Assembly: GCA_903823115.1 (NCBI GenBank)
Contig: CAIJRN010000029.1
Location: forward strand, 62,001 to 126,000
Direction of reading: 5' to 3'
Length of the DNA: 64,000 nt
Source of the DNA: an uncultured cyanobacterium
GTDB lineage: Bacteria > Cyanobacteriota > Cyanobacteriia > PCC-6307 > Cyanobiaceae
Positions 1 to 7,023 of the stretch are shown here, one piece after another. The notes under the pieces were generated by a model, which saw only the letters and a program-made list of their open reading frames with translations, did not search any database and had not been told where the DNA came from. The position numbers were made by a program, and so were the translations under genes. The first letter of the stretch is position 1. Every line of letters starts with the position of its first letter.

Positions 1-365
1 TGCAGCGGCAGTTCCTTCAGCTGCTCGCCAAGGTGATCGAGCACCGGATCCCGACCGGCGGCATCGGGCGGGATGGTCACCAGGACGTGGGTGATGCCGA
101 CCAGCTCCTCTGGGCTGGGCAGGGCCCCATGCGCCGGGTCGAAGCGCAGCTGGCTCGGCCCGGCGCTCTCGGCAGGAGGCCCCGGGTCGCTGGGCTGGCG
201 ATGGCTGACGGTGGTGGCGATGCCCAGTCGCGTCAGGGCTGCGGCGAAGCGGTTGCCGGTGTAGCCACCACCCAGCACCAGCACGTGCCCGACAGCGCCA
301 GGGGCCAGAGCGACAGCGGCTGCAGTGGCCCCTTCGTCTCGGGAGTTGACAGGAAGATCAGTCAT
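1..365 (-). CDS. Partial NAD(P)-dependent epimerase/dehydratase-like protein (N-terminal part)
   Basis: The reverse strand from an ATG at 363-365 is open to the window edge, so about 121 N-terminal residues are visible and the rest lies outside. After about 25 polar residues comes a beta strand followed by a glycine-rich dinucleotide-binding turn (HVLVLGGGYTGNRFA), typical of extended short-chain dehydrogenase/epimerase folds. A second strand-like segment (THVLVTIPPDAAGRDP) fits the next Rossmann unit, where NAD-binding proteins of the YeeZ type contact the cofactor. The substrate cannot be told from this fragment. The start is the first ATG before the fold; a 5' leader of about 240 bases separates it from the divergent small gene at 608. 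Confidence 0.72.
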   Translation of the reverse strand, partial: MTDLPVNSRDEGATAAAVALAPGAVGHVLVLGGGYTGNRFAAALTRLGIATTVSHRQPSDPGPPAESAGPSQLRFDPAHGALPSPEELVGITHVLVTIPPDAAGRDPVLDHLGEQLKELPL

Positions 366-607
366 GAGTACACCTGTATCACAGCCTTCGCGTTCCAGTC
401 GTGACTGCCTCCATCTTTCCTGGCTCCACTCTCTTTGAACACCCGTTTTCCGCGGGCAACGGCTCCGACGGCACCAGCGTTGACGGCTCGGCCTTCGAGA
501 GGGCGCTCGCCGCGGCCTCCGGCTCCACGGTCCCGCACTCCACTGGCCGCCGTTCCACTGGCCGCCTCACCCCAGTCAGCCCCTGCATCAGCCAGGTCCC
601 TGCAGTC

Positions 608-871
608 ATGGTCCTCGCCGGGACTGGGGCCGGGGCCGCTTCCGGGCTGCTCGGCTCATCCCGCCTGATCGCCGCTGCGGTTCCCGGTATCCCATCCCGC
701 CGGCGGGCATCCATCGGCCGTTTCAGCGGTGCTGAGGCCCGTGTCGGGGCGCCCCTGGCCCTGGCGGCCGTGCTGTTGTGCGTGGCCCTGCTGGTGGCGC
801 CGGAGCAGCCCCGCGATCAGGAGGCCATCTGCCAGCGCCACAACGGCGTGGCGGCCTGCCGGGTCTGGTGA
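608..871 (+). CDS. Small predicted membrane protein with conserved cysteine-containing tail
   Basis: An open frame whose last 40 residues look like a real picocyanobacterial small protein. There is a hydrophobic segment (APLALAAVLLCVALLVAPE, about residues 48-66) followed by a short tail with two cysteines ending in CRVW. The frame is open further upstream to 401, but that part is low-complexity. The ATG at 608 is the nearest ATG before the membrane segment, giving about 87 residues; the true start could be later. The 3' end overlaps the 3' end of the opposing HNH gene by 55 bases. Function unknown; the single membrane segment with a Cys pair in the tail would suit a thylakoid or inner-membrane anchor, but that is inference. 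Confidence 0.5.
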   Translation: MVLAGTGAGAASGLLGSSRLIAAAVPGIPSRRRASIGRFSGAEARVGAPLALAAVLLCVALLVAPEQPRDQEAICQRHNGVAACRVW

Positions 872-1341
872 GCTGGCCTGGCCTGCCCTGGCGCGGCCGG
901 CGATGTCGTCGCCTGTGGTTGTGACGCCCGCGGGTTCGAGGTCTGTGGTTTGGAAGCCAGCGTTGATGCGGTCGGGCTCGGTGCCGTGATTATCTCCTCG
1001 GGCCTGGTCCACTGCAGCAGACGCGTCGCCAGGCGCATGTCGCCACCGGTCCAGGCCCGCAGGGCCATCGCCCGTCTCGGGTCGTAGAAGCTCTGGCGGC
1101 GATACCAGCTGAAGGCGTCGCAGTCCCCCTTGCGGCCATTGCAGCCCAGGCAGGCCGGCACACAGTTCTCGGTGATGCTCTGGCCGCCGCGACTGAGGGG
1201 CTGCACGTGGTCGATCGATTCGGATCGCTCGCCGCAATACAGGCAGCAATGACCGGTCACCAGGTGAAGCGACTGCCGCCATCGCCGCACACGCAACTTG
1301 GGGCAGAGATCCTCAAGGAACACTCCATCCCTGGCCTGCAT
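817..1341 (-). CDS. HNH endonuclease family protein
   Basis: A 174-residue protein with a compact zinc-ribbon HNH fold in its first half: CxxC at about 33-36, a DH pair at 44-45 in a DHVxPLSxGG context, Asn59, and a second CxxC at about 64-67 followed by NGRKG. These match the HNH family in which the two CxxC knuckles hold structural zinc and the His/Asn residues bind the catalytic metal. The block SFYDPRRAMALRAW after it is also strongly conserved-looking. The last 60 residues are a Thr/Ala/Gln/Pro-rich tail of low complexity, and this tail is what overlaps the small gene on the other strand. The gene is divergent from an SNF2 helicase, with only 48 bases between the two starts. It could act in DNA repair or as a lone nicking enzyme; no methyltransferase is nearby, so a classical restriction role is unlikely. 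Confidence 0.82.
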   Translation of the reverse strand: MQARDGVFLEDLCPKLRVRRWRQSLHLVTGHCCLYCGERSESIDHVQPLSRGGQSITENCVPACLGCNGRKGDCDAFSWYRRQSFYDPRRAMALRAWTGGDMRLATRLLQWTRPEEIITAPSPTASTLASKPQTSNPRASQPQATTSPAAPGQARPAHQTRQAATPLWRWQMAS

Positions 1342-1389
1342 CGGCGCGCCTCGGTTGGCGGAAGTTTGCCGCCAGCTCCAGGCCTGTCA

Positions 1390-3024
1390 ATGTGTCGTGG
1401 ATTGCACTTTGGCGCTTTGGCCGAACCGCTGGTGCAGATGAGGCTCGGGCCCACCGGTCTGTTCGAGGTGGCCTGTCCCTTTGATCCGGTCACCCAGGCC
1501 CAGATGCGCAGGATCCGTCCCGCGGGGCGTTGGCTGACACGCCGCCACTGCTGGGAGTTTCCGCTCGAAGCCGCCGCTGCGTTGGAGCAGGCCCTGGCCG
1601 GCCGCTTCCCCATCACCGCCGAACTGGCCCAGTGGCTGGTCTGGTTGCGCCAGCCCCTGCCACCGCTGCCGCCCCATCGCCAACTGGTGGCCGCCGCCGC
1701 CCTCGAACAGCCCCTAGTCGATGGTCGCCTGCTGTTTGCCCATCAGCGGGTGGCGGCCCGCTGGTTGCTGGCGCGGCGCGGCGCTGTGCTGGCCGATGCG
1801 ATGGGCCTGGGCAAGACCCTCTCGGCCTTGGCAGCCGCCAGGGCCATGGTTCGGCTGGCCGATTGCCGCCTGGTGGTGCTGGCCCCGGCCGGATTGCATC
1901 ATCACTGGCGGCAGGAGGCCGCAACCCTGGGGCTGGTGCTGGAGCTGCACAGCTGGGCGCGGCTGCCGGCTGAGCTGCCCGAGGCGGGCTGTGTGCTGCT
2001 CGTTGATGAGGCCCACTTCGCCCAGACGTTCAGCTCCGCCCGCACCCAGGCCTTTCTGCGCCTGGCCCGCCATCCGCGCTTGCGAGCCATCTGGCTGCTG
2101 AGCGGCACACCGATGAAAAATGGGCGCCCCTCCCAGCTGTTTCCTCTGCTGGCCGCGATCGGCCATCCGCTCGGGCGCGATCAACGGGCCTTTGAAGAGC
2201 GCTACTGCCAGGGCCATTGGCGCGAGCAGGGCGGTCGTCGCCTCTGGCAGGCCCAGGGGGCCAGTCAGCTGGAGGAACTGCAGCGGTTGGTGCGCCCCCT
2301 GCTGCTGCATCGCCGCAAACAGCAGTGCCTTGATCTGCCTCCCAAGCGGCGCCAGTCCGTGGCCGTGGAGCTCGAGGCCGCTGCGGCCCGGGGATTCCAG
2401 CATCGCCTCGAGGCCCGGGTCGACGACTACCGGCGCAGGGCCGCCCTGGGCCAGGTCCGGCGGGATGCGGAGGCCCTGGCGGTGTTCACCGCCCTGCGCC
2501 AGATCGGATCGCACTACAAGCTGCCAGCGGCGATGGCCCTGGTCCAGCAGCTGATCGCCGCAGGCGAGTCCGTGGTGGTGTTCACCGCCTTCATCGCCAC
2601 GGCCACGGCCCTGCATGGGCTCTGCGGCGGCGATCAGGAAGCCGTGTTGCTCACTGGCGCCGTACCCGCTCGCCGGCGCCAGGCTCTGGTCGATCACTTT
2701 CAGTCCGGGCGTTGTCCCCTGTTGATCGCCACCTTCGGCACCGGAGGGCTCGGTTTCACTCTGCATCGGGCCGGCCATGTGCTGCTGATCGAGCGCCCCT
2801 GGACTCCGGGCGATGCCGAGCAGGCGGAGGATCGCTGCCATCGCATCGGCATGCGCGGCCCGCTCAGCAGTCACTGGTTGCAGCTGGGGGTGGCCGACCA
2901 GCTGGTCGATGGTCTGATCGCCAGCAAGGCCGAACGCATCTCCCTGGTGCTGCAGAGCCGCCAGCAGCGCTGGCAGCGCCAGGCCCTGCCGGCCATGGTG
3001 CGCCAGTTGCTGGAGCGCTGGTGA
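1390..3024 (+). CDS. SNF2-family DNA-dependent ATPase with N-terminal HARP-like domain
   Basis: About 544 residues from the ATG at 1390 (an ATG at 1438 is the alternative). Residues about 25-69 (from GLFEVACPFDP to CWEFPLEAAAALEQAL) resemble the HARP module of SMARCAL1-type annealing helicases. The SNF2 core follows: Walker A DAMGLGKT at about 136-143, DEAH at about 206-209, SGTP at about 238-241, then the second RecA-like lobe ending with GTGGLGFTLH and the arginine-finger motif QAEDRCHRIG at about 478-487. Such proteins translocate on double-stranded DNA and rewind or remodel forks. The helicase core is complete. Its divergent neighbour encodes an HNH nuclease, the same two activities that are fused in eukaryotic ZRANB3. 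Whether they cooperate here is inference. Confidence 0.9.
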   Translation: MCRGLHFGALAEPLVQMRLGPTGLFEVACPFDPVTQAQMRRIRPAGRWLTRRHCWEFPLEAAAALEQALAGRFPITAELAQWLVWLRQPLPPLPPHRQLVAAAALEQPLVDGRLLFAHQRVAARWLLARRGAVLADAMGLGKTLSALAAARAMVRLADCRLVVLAPAGLHHHWRQEAATLGLVLELHSWARLPAELPEAGCVLLVDEAHFAQTFSSARTQAFLRLARHPRLRAIWLLSGTPMKNGRPSQLFPLLAAIGHPLGRDQRAFEERYCQGHWREQGGRRLWQAQGASQLEELQRLVRPLLLHRRKQQCLDLPPKRRQSVAVELEAAAARGFQHRLEARVDDYRRRAALGQVRRDAEALAVFTALRQIGSHYKLPAAMALVQQLIAAGESVVVFTAFIATATALHGLCGGDQEAVLLTGAVPARRRQALVDHFQSGRCPLLIATFGTGGLGFTLHRAGHVLLIERPWTPGDAEQAEDRCHRIGMRGPLSSHWLQLGVADQLVDGLIASKAERISLVLQSRQQRWQRQALPAMVRQLLERW

Positions 3025-3026
3025 AA

Positions 3027-3041
3027 GGGGGGCTGCCCCCC
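3027..3041. terminator. Putative bidirectional hairpin between convergent genes
   Basis: Six G, a CTG loop and six C lie in the 20 bases between the stop of the helicase gene and the stop of the opposing lipoprotein gene. The hairpin would be very stable, but it lacks a T-run on either side, so it is only a possible terminator. Confidence 0.4.
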
Positions 3042-3044
3042 CCC

Positions 3045-3449
3045 TCAGTCGCGGCAACTGGCGCTGCGCAATTCCAGGTCGTTGCGCAGCAGGCGATCCA
3101 GCTTGTTCTGAGGCACCTTGCTGGCCACGGCCTTCGCTTTGGCGATGTCCTGGCAGGCGGCGGCATCATCGCCAGCCAGGGAGTGCAGCAGGAAGCGCTC
3201 GTTGAGCGGCTGGGGCTCCCTGGGGAAGCTCTTCACCACCTCATCGCAGCGCTGCAGCGCTTCCTTGATCCGATCGAGTTCCACATGCCGCAGGCAGTCA
3301 TCGACGGTGAGACGGCGCTGGGGCAGGGGCTCCTCCGCGCAGCCCACCAGCAGGGCCAGCAGCAGCCCGGCCGCGCTGGCCACACCTGTGGCACGTCTGG
3401 TCCAGCGGCAGGCTCCGGCTGGTCGGGATTCAGTTGCCGAAGCGATCAC
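3045..3449 (-). CDS. Small lipoprotein of unknown function
   Basis: The mature part is clearly a gene. A hydrophobic stretch ending in a lipobox (GLLLALLVGC) is followed by about 100 charged residues with four cysteines (DDC, QRC, AAC, ASC). The only ATGs in the frame lie deep inside the upstream gene, so I use a GTG at 3447-3449. This overlaps the upstream stop by 20 bases and gives a signal peptide with arginines before the hydrophobic core. A later GTG at 3381-3383 would give a minimal signal peptide. It is predicted to be lipid-anchored and periplasm-facing. It is probably co-transcribed with the upstream exported protein at 3430-3906. No known family recognised. Confidence 0.6.
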   Translation of the reverse strand: MIASATESRPAGACRWTRRATGVASAAGLLLALLVGCAEEPLPQRRLTVDDCLRHVELDRIKEALQRCDEVVKSFPREPQPLNERFLLHSLAGDDAAACQDIAKAKAVASKVPQNKLDRLLRNDLELRSASCRD

Positions 3450-3906
3450 TGCGTGTCTGGGTACCGGTGCCAGCATTACCACCGCCGCTGGCCGCTGGGG
3501 CCGGAGCCTCTGGGGCGGCGGCCGTGCCCTGGATGCGGTGGCTGTAGAGATCGCCCAGATAGCGGCCGCAATCGGGGAAGGTGGTCGGGTTCTGAACCAC
3601 CGCTTCGGTGATCATCACCGCCGCATGCTCGGGGGAGGTGCGGAACATGCTGGCCGACTGGCGCTTGATCAGGGCGTAGGCCGCCGACCAGCTGACCTCA
3701 TGGTTGTTGCCGTTCGCTCTCATGAAGCAATACACCTGGGCCCCCTTGCCGCCGGGGCTGTCGCTGACGGTCAGGGCCTTGGCCGGACTCAGGGCAGCGC
3801 TCCAGCTGACCAGGCCAGTGCCCAGGCCGAGCAGGCCAGCGATGAGGGGTGTGATCGCAGCCTTGGCGCTGAAGTGACGGGAGGAGCGGGGCGGGCGGGC
3901 TGCCAT
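3430..3906 (-). CDS. Exported cyanobacterial protein of unknown function (DUF6554-like)
   Basis: From the ATG at 3904-3906 the protein has about 158 residues. It starts with a basic region and a hydrophobic segment (about 15-40, ITPLIAGLLGLGTGLVSW) that looks like a signal peptide or anchor, ending near an Ala-rich cleavage site. The central part (GAQVYCFMRANGNNHEVSW, then SAAYALIKRQSASMF and FPDCGRYLGDLY) is rich in aromatic and polar residues and strongly protein-like. From memory it resembles a small picocyanobacterial family annotated DUF6554; this was not checked. The C-terminus is an Ala/Gly/Thr-rich tail. It lies just upstream of, and overlaps, the small lipoprotein gene, so the two may be one transcription unit. 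Function unknown. Confidence 0.68.
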   Translation of the reverse strand: MAARPPRSSRHFSAKAAITPLIAGLLGLGTGLVSWSAALSPAKALTVSDSPGGKGAQVYCFMRANGNNHEVSWSAAYALIKRQSASMFRTSPEHAAVMITEAVVQNPTTFPDCGRYLGDLYSHRIQGTAAAPEAPAPAASGGGNAGTGTQTRSDRFGN

Positions 3907-4429
3907 GAGTCGAAACGAGCGGAGCACCCACAGGGAGTGTTGCCCAAGGTATCGGCCTGGCCCGATCTGTCCAGGCGGCTCAGAGCGAGTCCGGGAGCCT
4001 GTTGCGCTCAGCCCCCGTTCTGAACCGAAAGCCCGCCATTGGACTCCCGTCCAGCGCCAGTGGCTCAGCAGGTGATCGTGTCTGCGCCCCATCCCTGCAG
4101 CGGTTCGCGCTCGAGATCAATCGCTGCCCAGAAGGTCTGCGGCGCGCAGGCGCGGCCGGATCCGGTCACTGCTCTTGCCGCTCGCTGCCACTCTGAAGCT
4201 CCTGTCTGGCAGCCATGCCTTCGATCTCCATCCAGCGATCTCAGCGTCGGCGGCTCCTGGCGTGTTGGTCCGTATGTTCGCTGCCTTCAGGCTTCCCAGT
4301 GGCTGGCGCACCGGCCCTTTTGCGGCCATCGCTCCCCCACTCGGCTTTGCCATCGGACAGCGCGAACCCAGCCGGGTGTCCTGATCTTCGTCTTCATCAA
4401 CGTGCGGGATGTGGTCCCGGTCGGCGCGC
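3907..4429. other. Intergenic stretch without a recognisable gene
   Basis: About 520 bases between two minus-strand genes. Several short open frames exist on both strands, as expected in GC-rich DNA, but none has a recognisable domain, signal peptide or convincing start context. It should hold the promoter for the exported protein at 3906. No tRNA or clear intrinsic terminator was seen. Confidence 0.5.
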
Positions 4430-4951
4430 TCAGCTGCCGGGGGGACTGGCCGTGGCCGGAATCACCAGCTTCACCACCAGGGGCAGCACCACCAGCACCG
4501 TGATCAGGCGCACGGCATGGAGGGCTGCCACAGCGGCTCCCACACCGAATTCGGCTCCCACCAGGCTCATGCCGCTGATCCCACCCGGGGCGGCGCCGAG
4601 CAGGGCCACCACCGGGTCGATGTGCAGCAGCCGGCTCGACCACAGGCCGACCACCAGGCCGGTCGCGACCAGGCTGAGGGTGATCAGCAGGGCGGGGCGC
4701 CAGAGCTGGCGCAGTTCGCTGAGAGCGGTGGCCGTCAGGGCCGTGCCGATCACGCTGCCGATCGCGATCTCCAGCACGGTGCGGGTGCCGCTGGGCCACT
4801 GGGCCACGTCCAGCCGCCCGCTCATGCTCACCAGGCCTGCCGCCAGCAGGGAGCCCGCCAGGGGAGCGGCCGGAATGCCCGTGCGCATGGCGGCCAGACC
4901 GCCGATCAGACCGGCGAGGCCGTAAACCACCAGGTTCCAGGGAGACGACAT
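4430..4951 (-). CDS. AbrB-type membrane protein (duplicated-domain transporter family, one module)
   Basis: A 173-residue, very hydrophobic protein starting at the ATG at 4949-4951. At least four membrane segments can be read: NLVVYGLAGLIGGLAAM, AAPLAGSLLAAGLV, LLITLSLVATGLVVGLW and LITVLVVLPLVVKLVI. Between them lies the conserved-looking block LGAAPGGISGMSLVGAEFGVG. This pattern (TGIPAAPLAG then AAPGGISGM) is that of the AbrB/membrane protein family, whose full-length members carry two such modules. Here only one is present, as is common in cyanobacteria. The transported substrate is unknown. A TTG three codons upstream is a weaker start. The gene is followed by the long 3907-4429 spacer. 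Confidence 0.75.
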   Translation of the reverse strand: MSSPWNLVVYGLAGLIGGLAAMRTGIPAAPLAGSLLAAGLVSMSGRLDVAQWPSGTRTVLEIAIGSVIGTALTATALSELRQLWRPALLITLSLVATGLVVGLWSSRLLHIDPVVALLGAAPGGISGMSLVGAEFGVGAAVAALHAVRLITVLVVLPLVVKLVIPATASPPGS

Positions 4952-5058
4952 TCTGCGCAAATGGCACCGGGGAACCGTCTCATTCTGCGTGGTTTCGGTG
5001 CAGGCTTGAGCACACTCACTTTCTGTGTTGTCATTTGGACGAATAGCCTTCCCCTATC

Positions 5059-5379
5059 ATGGCCGCCCCATCGGTGTCGTTCCGGATCAGCCGCAGTGCC
5101 GAGGATCTCGCCGAAACCATCCATGCGCTTTCGCAGCGGCTGGTGCAGCTGGAGCAGCGTCTGGTGGCGATGGAGCTACAGCTCGCCAGCAGCGCCCAGG
5201 ATGATCCTGCCGAGCTCGAGAGTCTCAGCAATGTGGAGCGCCTGCTGCAGGACTGCCGCCTGTTGCTGACGGCGGAATCTGTTCCCCTGAAGCCTGACTC
5301 CGTTCTGCCGCGGCCCCAGCTCCAGCAGCAGCTGGATCGCGACACCGAACAGGTTCAAGTGTTCCCCGATGCCGCCTGA
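5059..5379 (+). CDS. Conserved-looking small coiled-coil protein, function unknown
   Basis: A 106-residue soluble protein. Residues about 15-45 (DLAETIHALSQRLVQLEQRLVAMELQL) form a strong heptad pattern, and a second helix follows (NVERLLQDCRLLLTAE). The tail is Gln/Asp-rich. No catalytic motif or membrane segment is seen. It is the first of three short plus-strand genes in this gene-poor zone, and the second starts 59 bases downstream. Codon use matches the neighbours. The coiled coil suggests homo-oligomerisation or a partner-binding role, but nothing narrower can be supported. Confidence 0.65.
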   Translation: MAAPSVSFRISRSAEDLAETIHALSQRLVQLEQRLVAMELQLASSAQDDPAELESLSNVERLLQDCRLLLTAESVPLKPDSVLPRPQLQQQLDRDTEQVQVFPDAA

Positions 5380-5438
5380 GGCGGTCACCCACTTCCCCTT
5401 CCCTGGTCGGCGGTGCCAAAATAGGAAGAAAGTGAATC

Positions 5439-5732
5439 ATGGCTTATCCCTCATCTCACCCCATAGGATCTGCCTCCCATTCGCAGGGCCACAACTCCCA
5501 GGGTCATGGCGGCGGCTCCGTTGCCAATGGAGCGTCAGGTTCCTCGTCGCTCGCCCAGCCCGGCTATCGCTGCCATCTTCAGGGAGGCCCCCAGGCGGAA
5601 GGGGATCATCAACTTGAAAAGTTGGAGTTCGCTCTGGCTGTAGCCCTGACGCAAGGGGATATCCATCGTTCAGAGGTCCTGCGCGATCAGATTGCCGCTC
5701 TGGGCGGAAATCTCGAGGAGCCTGGCACCTGA
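5439..5732 (+). CDS. Small protein with UVR-like C-terminal helix pair
   Basis: A 97-residue protein with an AGGAAG ribosome-binding site about 12 bases before the ATG. The first 50 residues are Ser/Gly/His-rich and look disordered. The last 40 are different: a helix beginning LEKLEFALAVALTQGD and then VLRDQIAALGGN. This follows the pattern of the UVR motif found at the C-terminus of UvrB and in UvrC (LExxLxxAxxxxDxxxAxxLRDxIxxL), where it mediates protein-protein contact. The same pattern can be compared directly with the UvrB terminus encoded at 42.3 kb in this window. Function unknown; an adaptor role would be inference. Confidence 0.65.
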   Translation: MAYPSSHPIGSASHSQGHNSQGHGGGSVANGASGSSSLAQPGYRCHLQGGPQAEGDHQLEKLEFALAVALTQGDIHRSEVLRDQIAALGGNLEEPGT

Positions 5733-6494
5733 GCCGCAGGATCTCCCAAGGTGAGATCAGACAATCGACGAACTTGTGGGATCCTGCGGCGCTTGATGCT
5801 GTTTCTGGTTGTCTGGCCAAGGCTCGACGCCCAGCCCCGGCGCCGGTGAGCTCTGACCCCTGATGGGCGCAGGTTCCAGCAGCAGTGGTGATCGGGACTG
5901 CCTGCCACCCGTTCCCACGGCGATGTCCCGCAAGTTCATGACGGCGATGGCCCCAGACAAGGTTGGTCCGGGGACTGGCGGTCCACTGGCAGTTTCAGGC
6001 GTGCTCCGCTCCGTCCCGTTGGCTCCCTGCCAGGGCGTCTTGGTGGCTTTCAGGGCTGTCAGGCCAAGGTTCTGGGCTGTGTTTTCTGCTGTCGCTTCAG
6101 CCGAATCACAACAAACTGCTCTTGTGATTGATGCGCAACGGGGGGTTCTCCGGGTCCAGCAGCGTCGTGTCTGGTTGCATCGGCCGTGGGATGGGAGGCT
6201 GCCGATTGGGATTTGATCACAACCCCTGCCAGTGTTGCAGCTGGATCTTGCTTTCGTTGCCTGATTTATTAGGATTGGCGCCAGTCCAAATGTGGCCTGG
6301 CTGATTGAGACCACCTGTTGGAATCAATTGGCGGTGCACCTCGTACGGAAGCCGCATCACCCCATCATCTGCGATGCTTCAATGCCAGCTCTGCTGAGCT
6401 CGGGGGTTGGTTCTCTTCGGCACCATCCCGTTTCTTCCCTTCTTTTCATCTCTGCCACCCGTCTTTCCCCTGAGCGGGAGAGCCCCCTTCCTCC
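5733..6494. other. Long gene-poor stretch
   Basis: About 760 bases without a gene I can support. Open frames of 100-185 codons exist on both strands, but they are compositionally poor (long Pro/Ser/Arg runs), overlap each other and match nothing I recognise. An AT-richer patch around 6250-6275 (TGATTTATTAGGATT) would suit a promoter for the gene at 6495, but spacing to a -35 box is not convincing. A non-coding RNA is possible; none of the common ones (tmRNA, RNase P, SRP, 6S) could be recognised. Confidence 0.45.
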
Positions 6495-6740
6495 ATGACC
6501 GCCACCAGGCTTCCAGCGACCCCTTCGATCAGTCGGCCCCTGACCCCAGCGCCTGGTCTGGCTGAGCATCGCCAGAATTGGCTGGATCAGGCGACTCGCC
6601 TGGCAGCCCAGGCTGCCGATGCTGCTCGCGAAGGCGATATCGATAAGTCAGCCCGTCTGATCCTTGAGGGCCTTGATTGCGAGCGTCGTGCCGGTGGCGT
6701 GGGCCCCCAGGTGCTGCAGTTGATCAAACCTCGTGTCTGA
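6495..6740 (+). CDS. Small helical protein, function unknown
   Basis: An 81-residue protein. About 22 Pro/Thr-rich residues lead into a long amphipathic helix (NWLDQATRLAAQAADAAREGD) and then IDKSARLILEGLDCERRAGGVGPQVLQLIKPR, with one cysteine. The helix-turn-helix-like hairpin with a GDID turn resembles the one in the small protein at 5439, so the two may be distant relatives. No membrane segment, signal peptide or catalytic motif is visible. It is separated from the upstream gene by the gene-poor stretch and probably has its own promoter. It converges on the tRNA gene at 6868. Confidence 0.65.
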   Translation: MTATRLPATPSISRPLTPAPGLAEHRQNWLDQATRLAAQAADAAREGDIDKSARLILEGLDCERRAGGVGPQVLQLIKPRV

Positions 6741-6867
6741 TCTGATCGCCTCACAGCGATGTTGAGCTGATCCTGCGGGGTCTCCAACTCGATCGCTTCA
6801 GCTCAGAGATTGGGCAGGGCCCCACGCAGCAGCGAACCTGCCGGAGGCCATTAACAACGTTGGAGCA

Positions 6868-6939
6868 AGCGGATGACCGGGCTCGAACCGGCGACGTTCA
6901 GCTTGGGAAGCTGACATTCTACCACTGAATTACATCCGC
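6868..6939 (-). tRNA. tRNA-Gly (anticodon CCC)
   Basis: A complete 72-base cloverleaf reads on the minus strand. It has a 7-bp acceptor stem GCGGATG/CATCCGC, a D arm with ATTC/GAAT, an anticodon stem TCAGC/GCTGA around the loop TTCCCAA (anticodon CCC, reading GGG), and a T arm with the invariant TTCGA loop. The discriminator base is T and CCA is not encoded, so it must be added after transcription. The 5' end lies only 3 bases from a small palindrome, followed by a very long hairpin belonging to the lipoprotein gene upstream. This leaves little room for a separate tRNA promoter. Confidence 0.95.
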
Positions 6940-6942
6940 ATG

Positions 6943-6957
6943 ATGCTAATTTAGCAT
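6943..6957. repeat. 15-base palindrome upstream of tRNA-Gly
   Basis: ATGCTAA and TTAGCAT are perfect 7-base arms around a single central T. It sits directly before the 5' end of the tRNA gene and shares its last bases with the long inverted repeat that follows. It could be an RNA processing hairpin, part of a tRNA promoter or a protein site. Confidence 0.6.
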
Positions 6958-7011
6958 GCCCGGTTCCCCGGGCGGATCGGGAGTTCCGAACCGCCCGGGG
7001 AACCGGGCATG
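6955..7011 (-). terminator. Perfect 21-bp inverted repeat, probable terminator hairpin
   Basis: Positions 6955-6975 and 6991-7011 are perfect reverse complements (arms beginning CATGCCCGGTTCCCC), separated by 15 bases that can themselves form four more pairs (TCGG/CCGA). It starts 12 bases beyond the stop codon of the lipoprotein gene at 7024, so it is placed as a transcription terminator. There is no T-run after it on the minus strand. The arm length and perfection are unusual for this window. Confidence 0.65.
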
Positions 7012-7023
7012 GCTGCCGCGCCG

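Noticed and set aside
5863-6216. A 117-codon plus-strand frame in the gene-poor stretch
   Set aside because: No recognisable domain, no ribosome-binding site and overlap with equally long frames on the other strand. It could still be real if found conserved.
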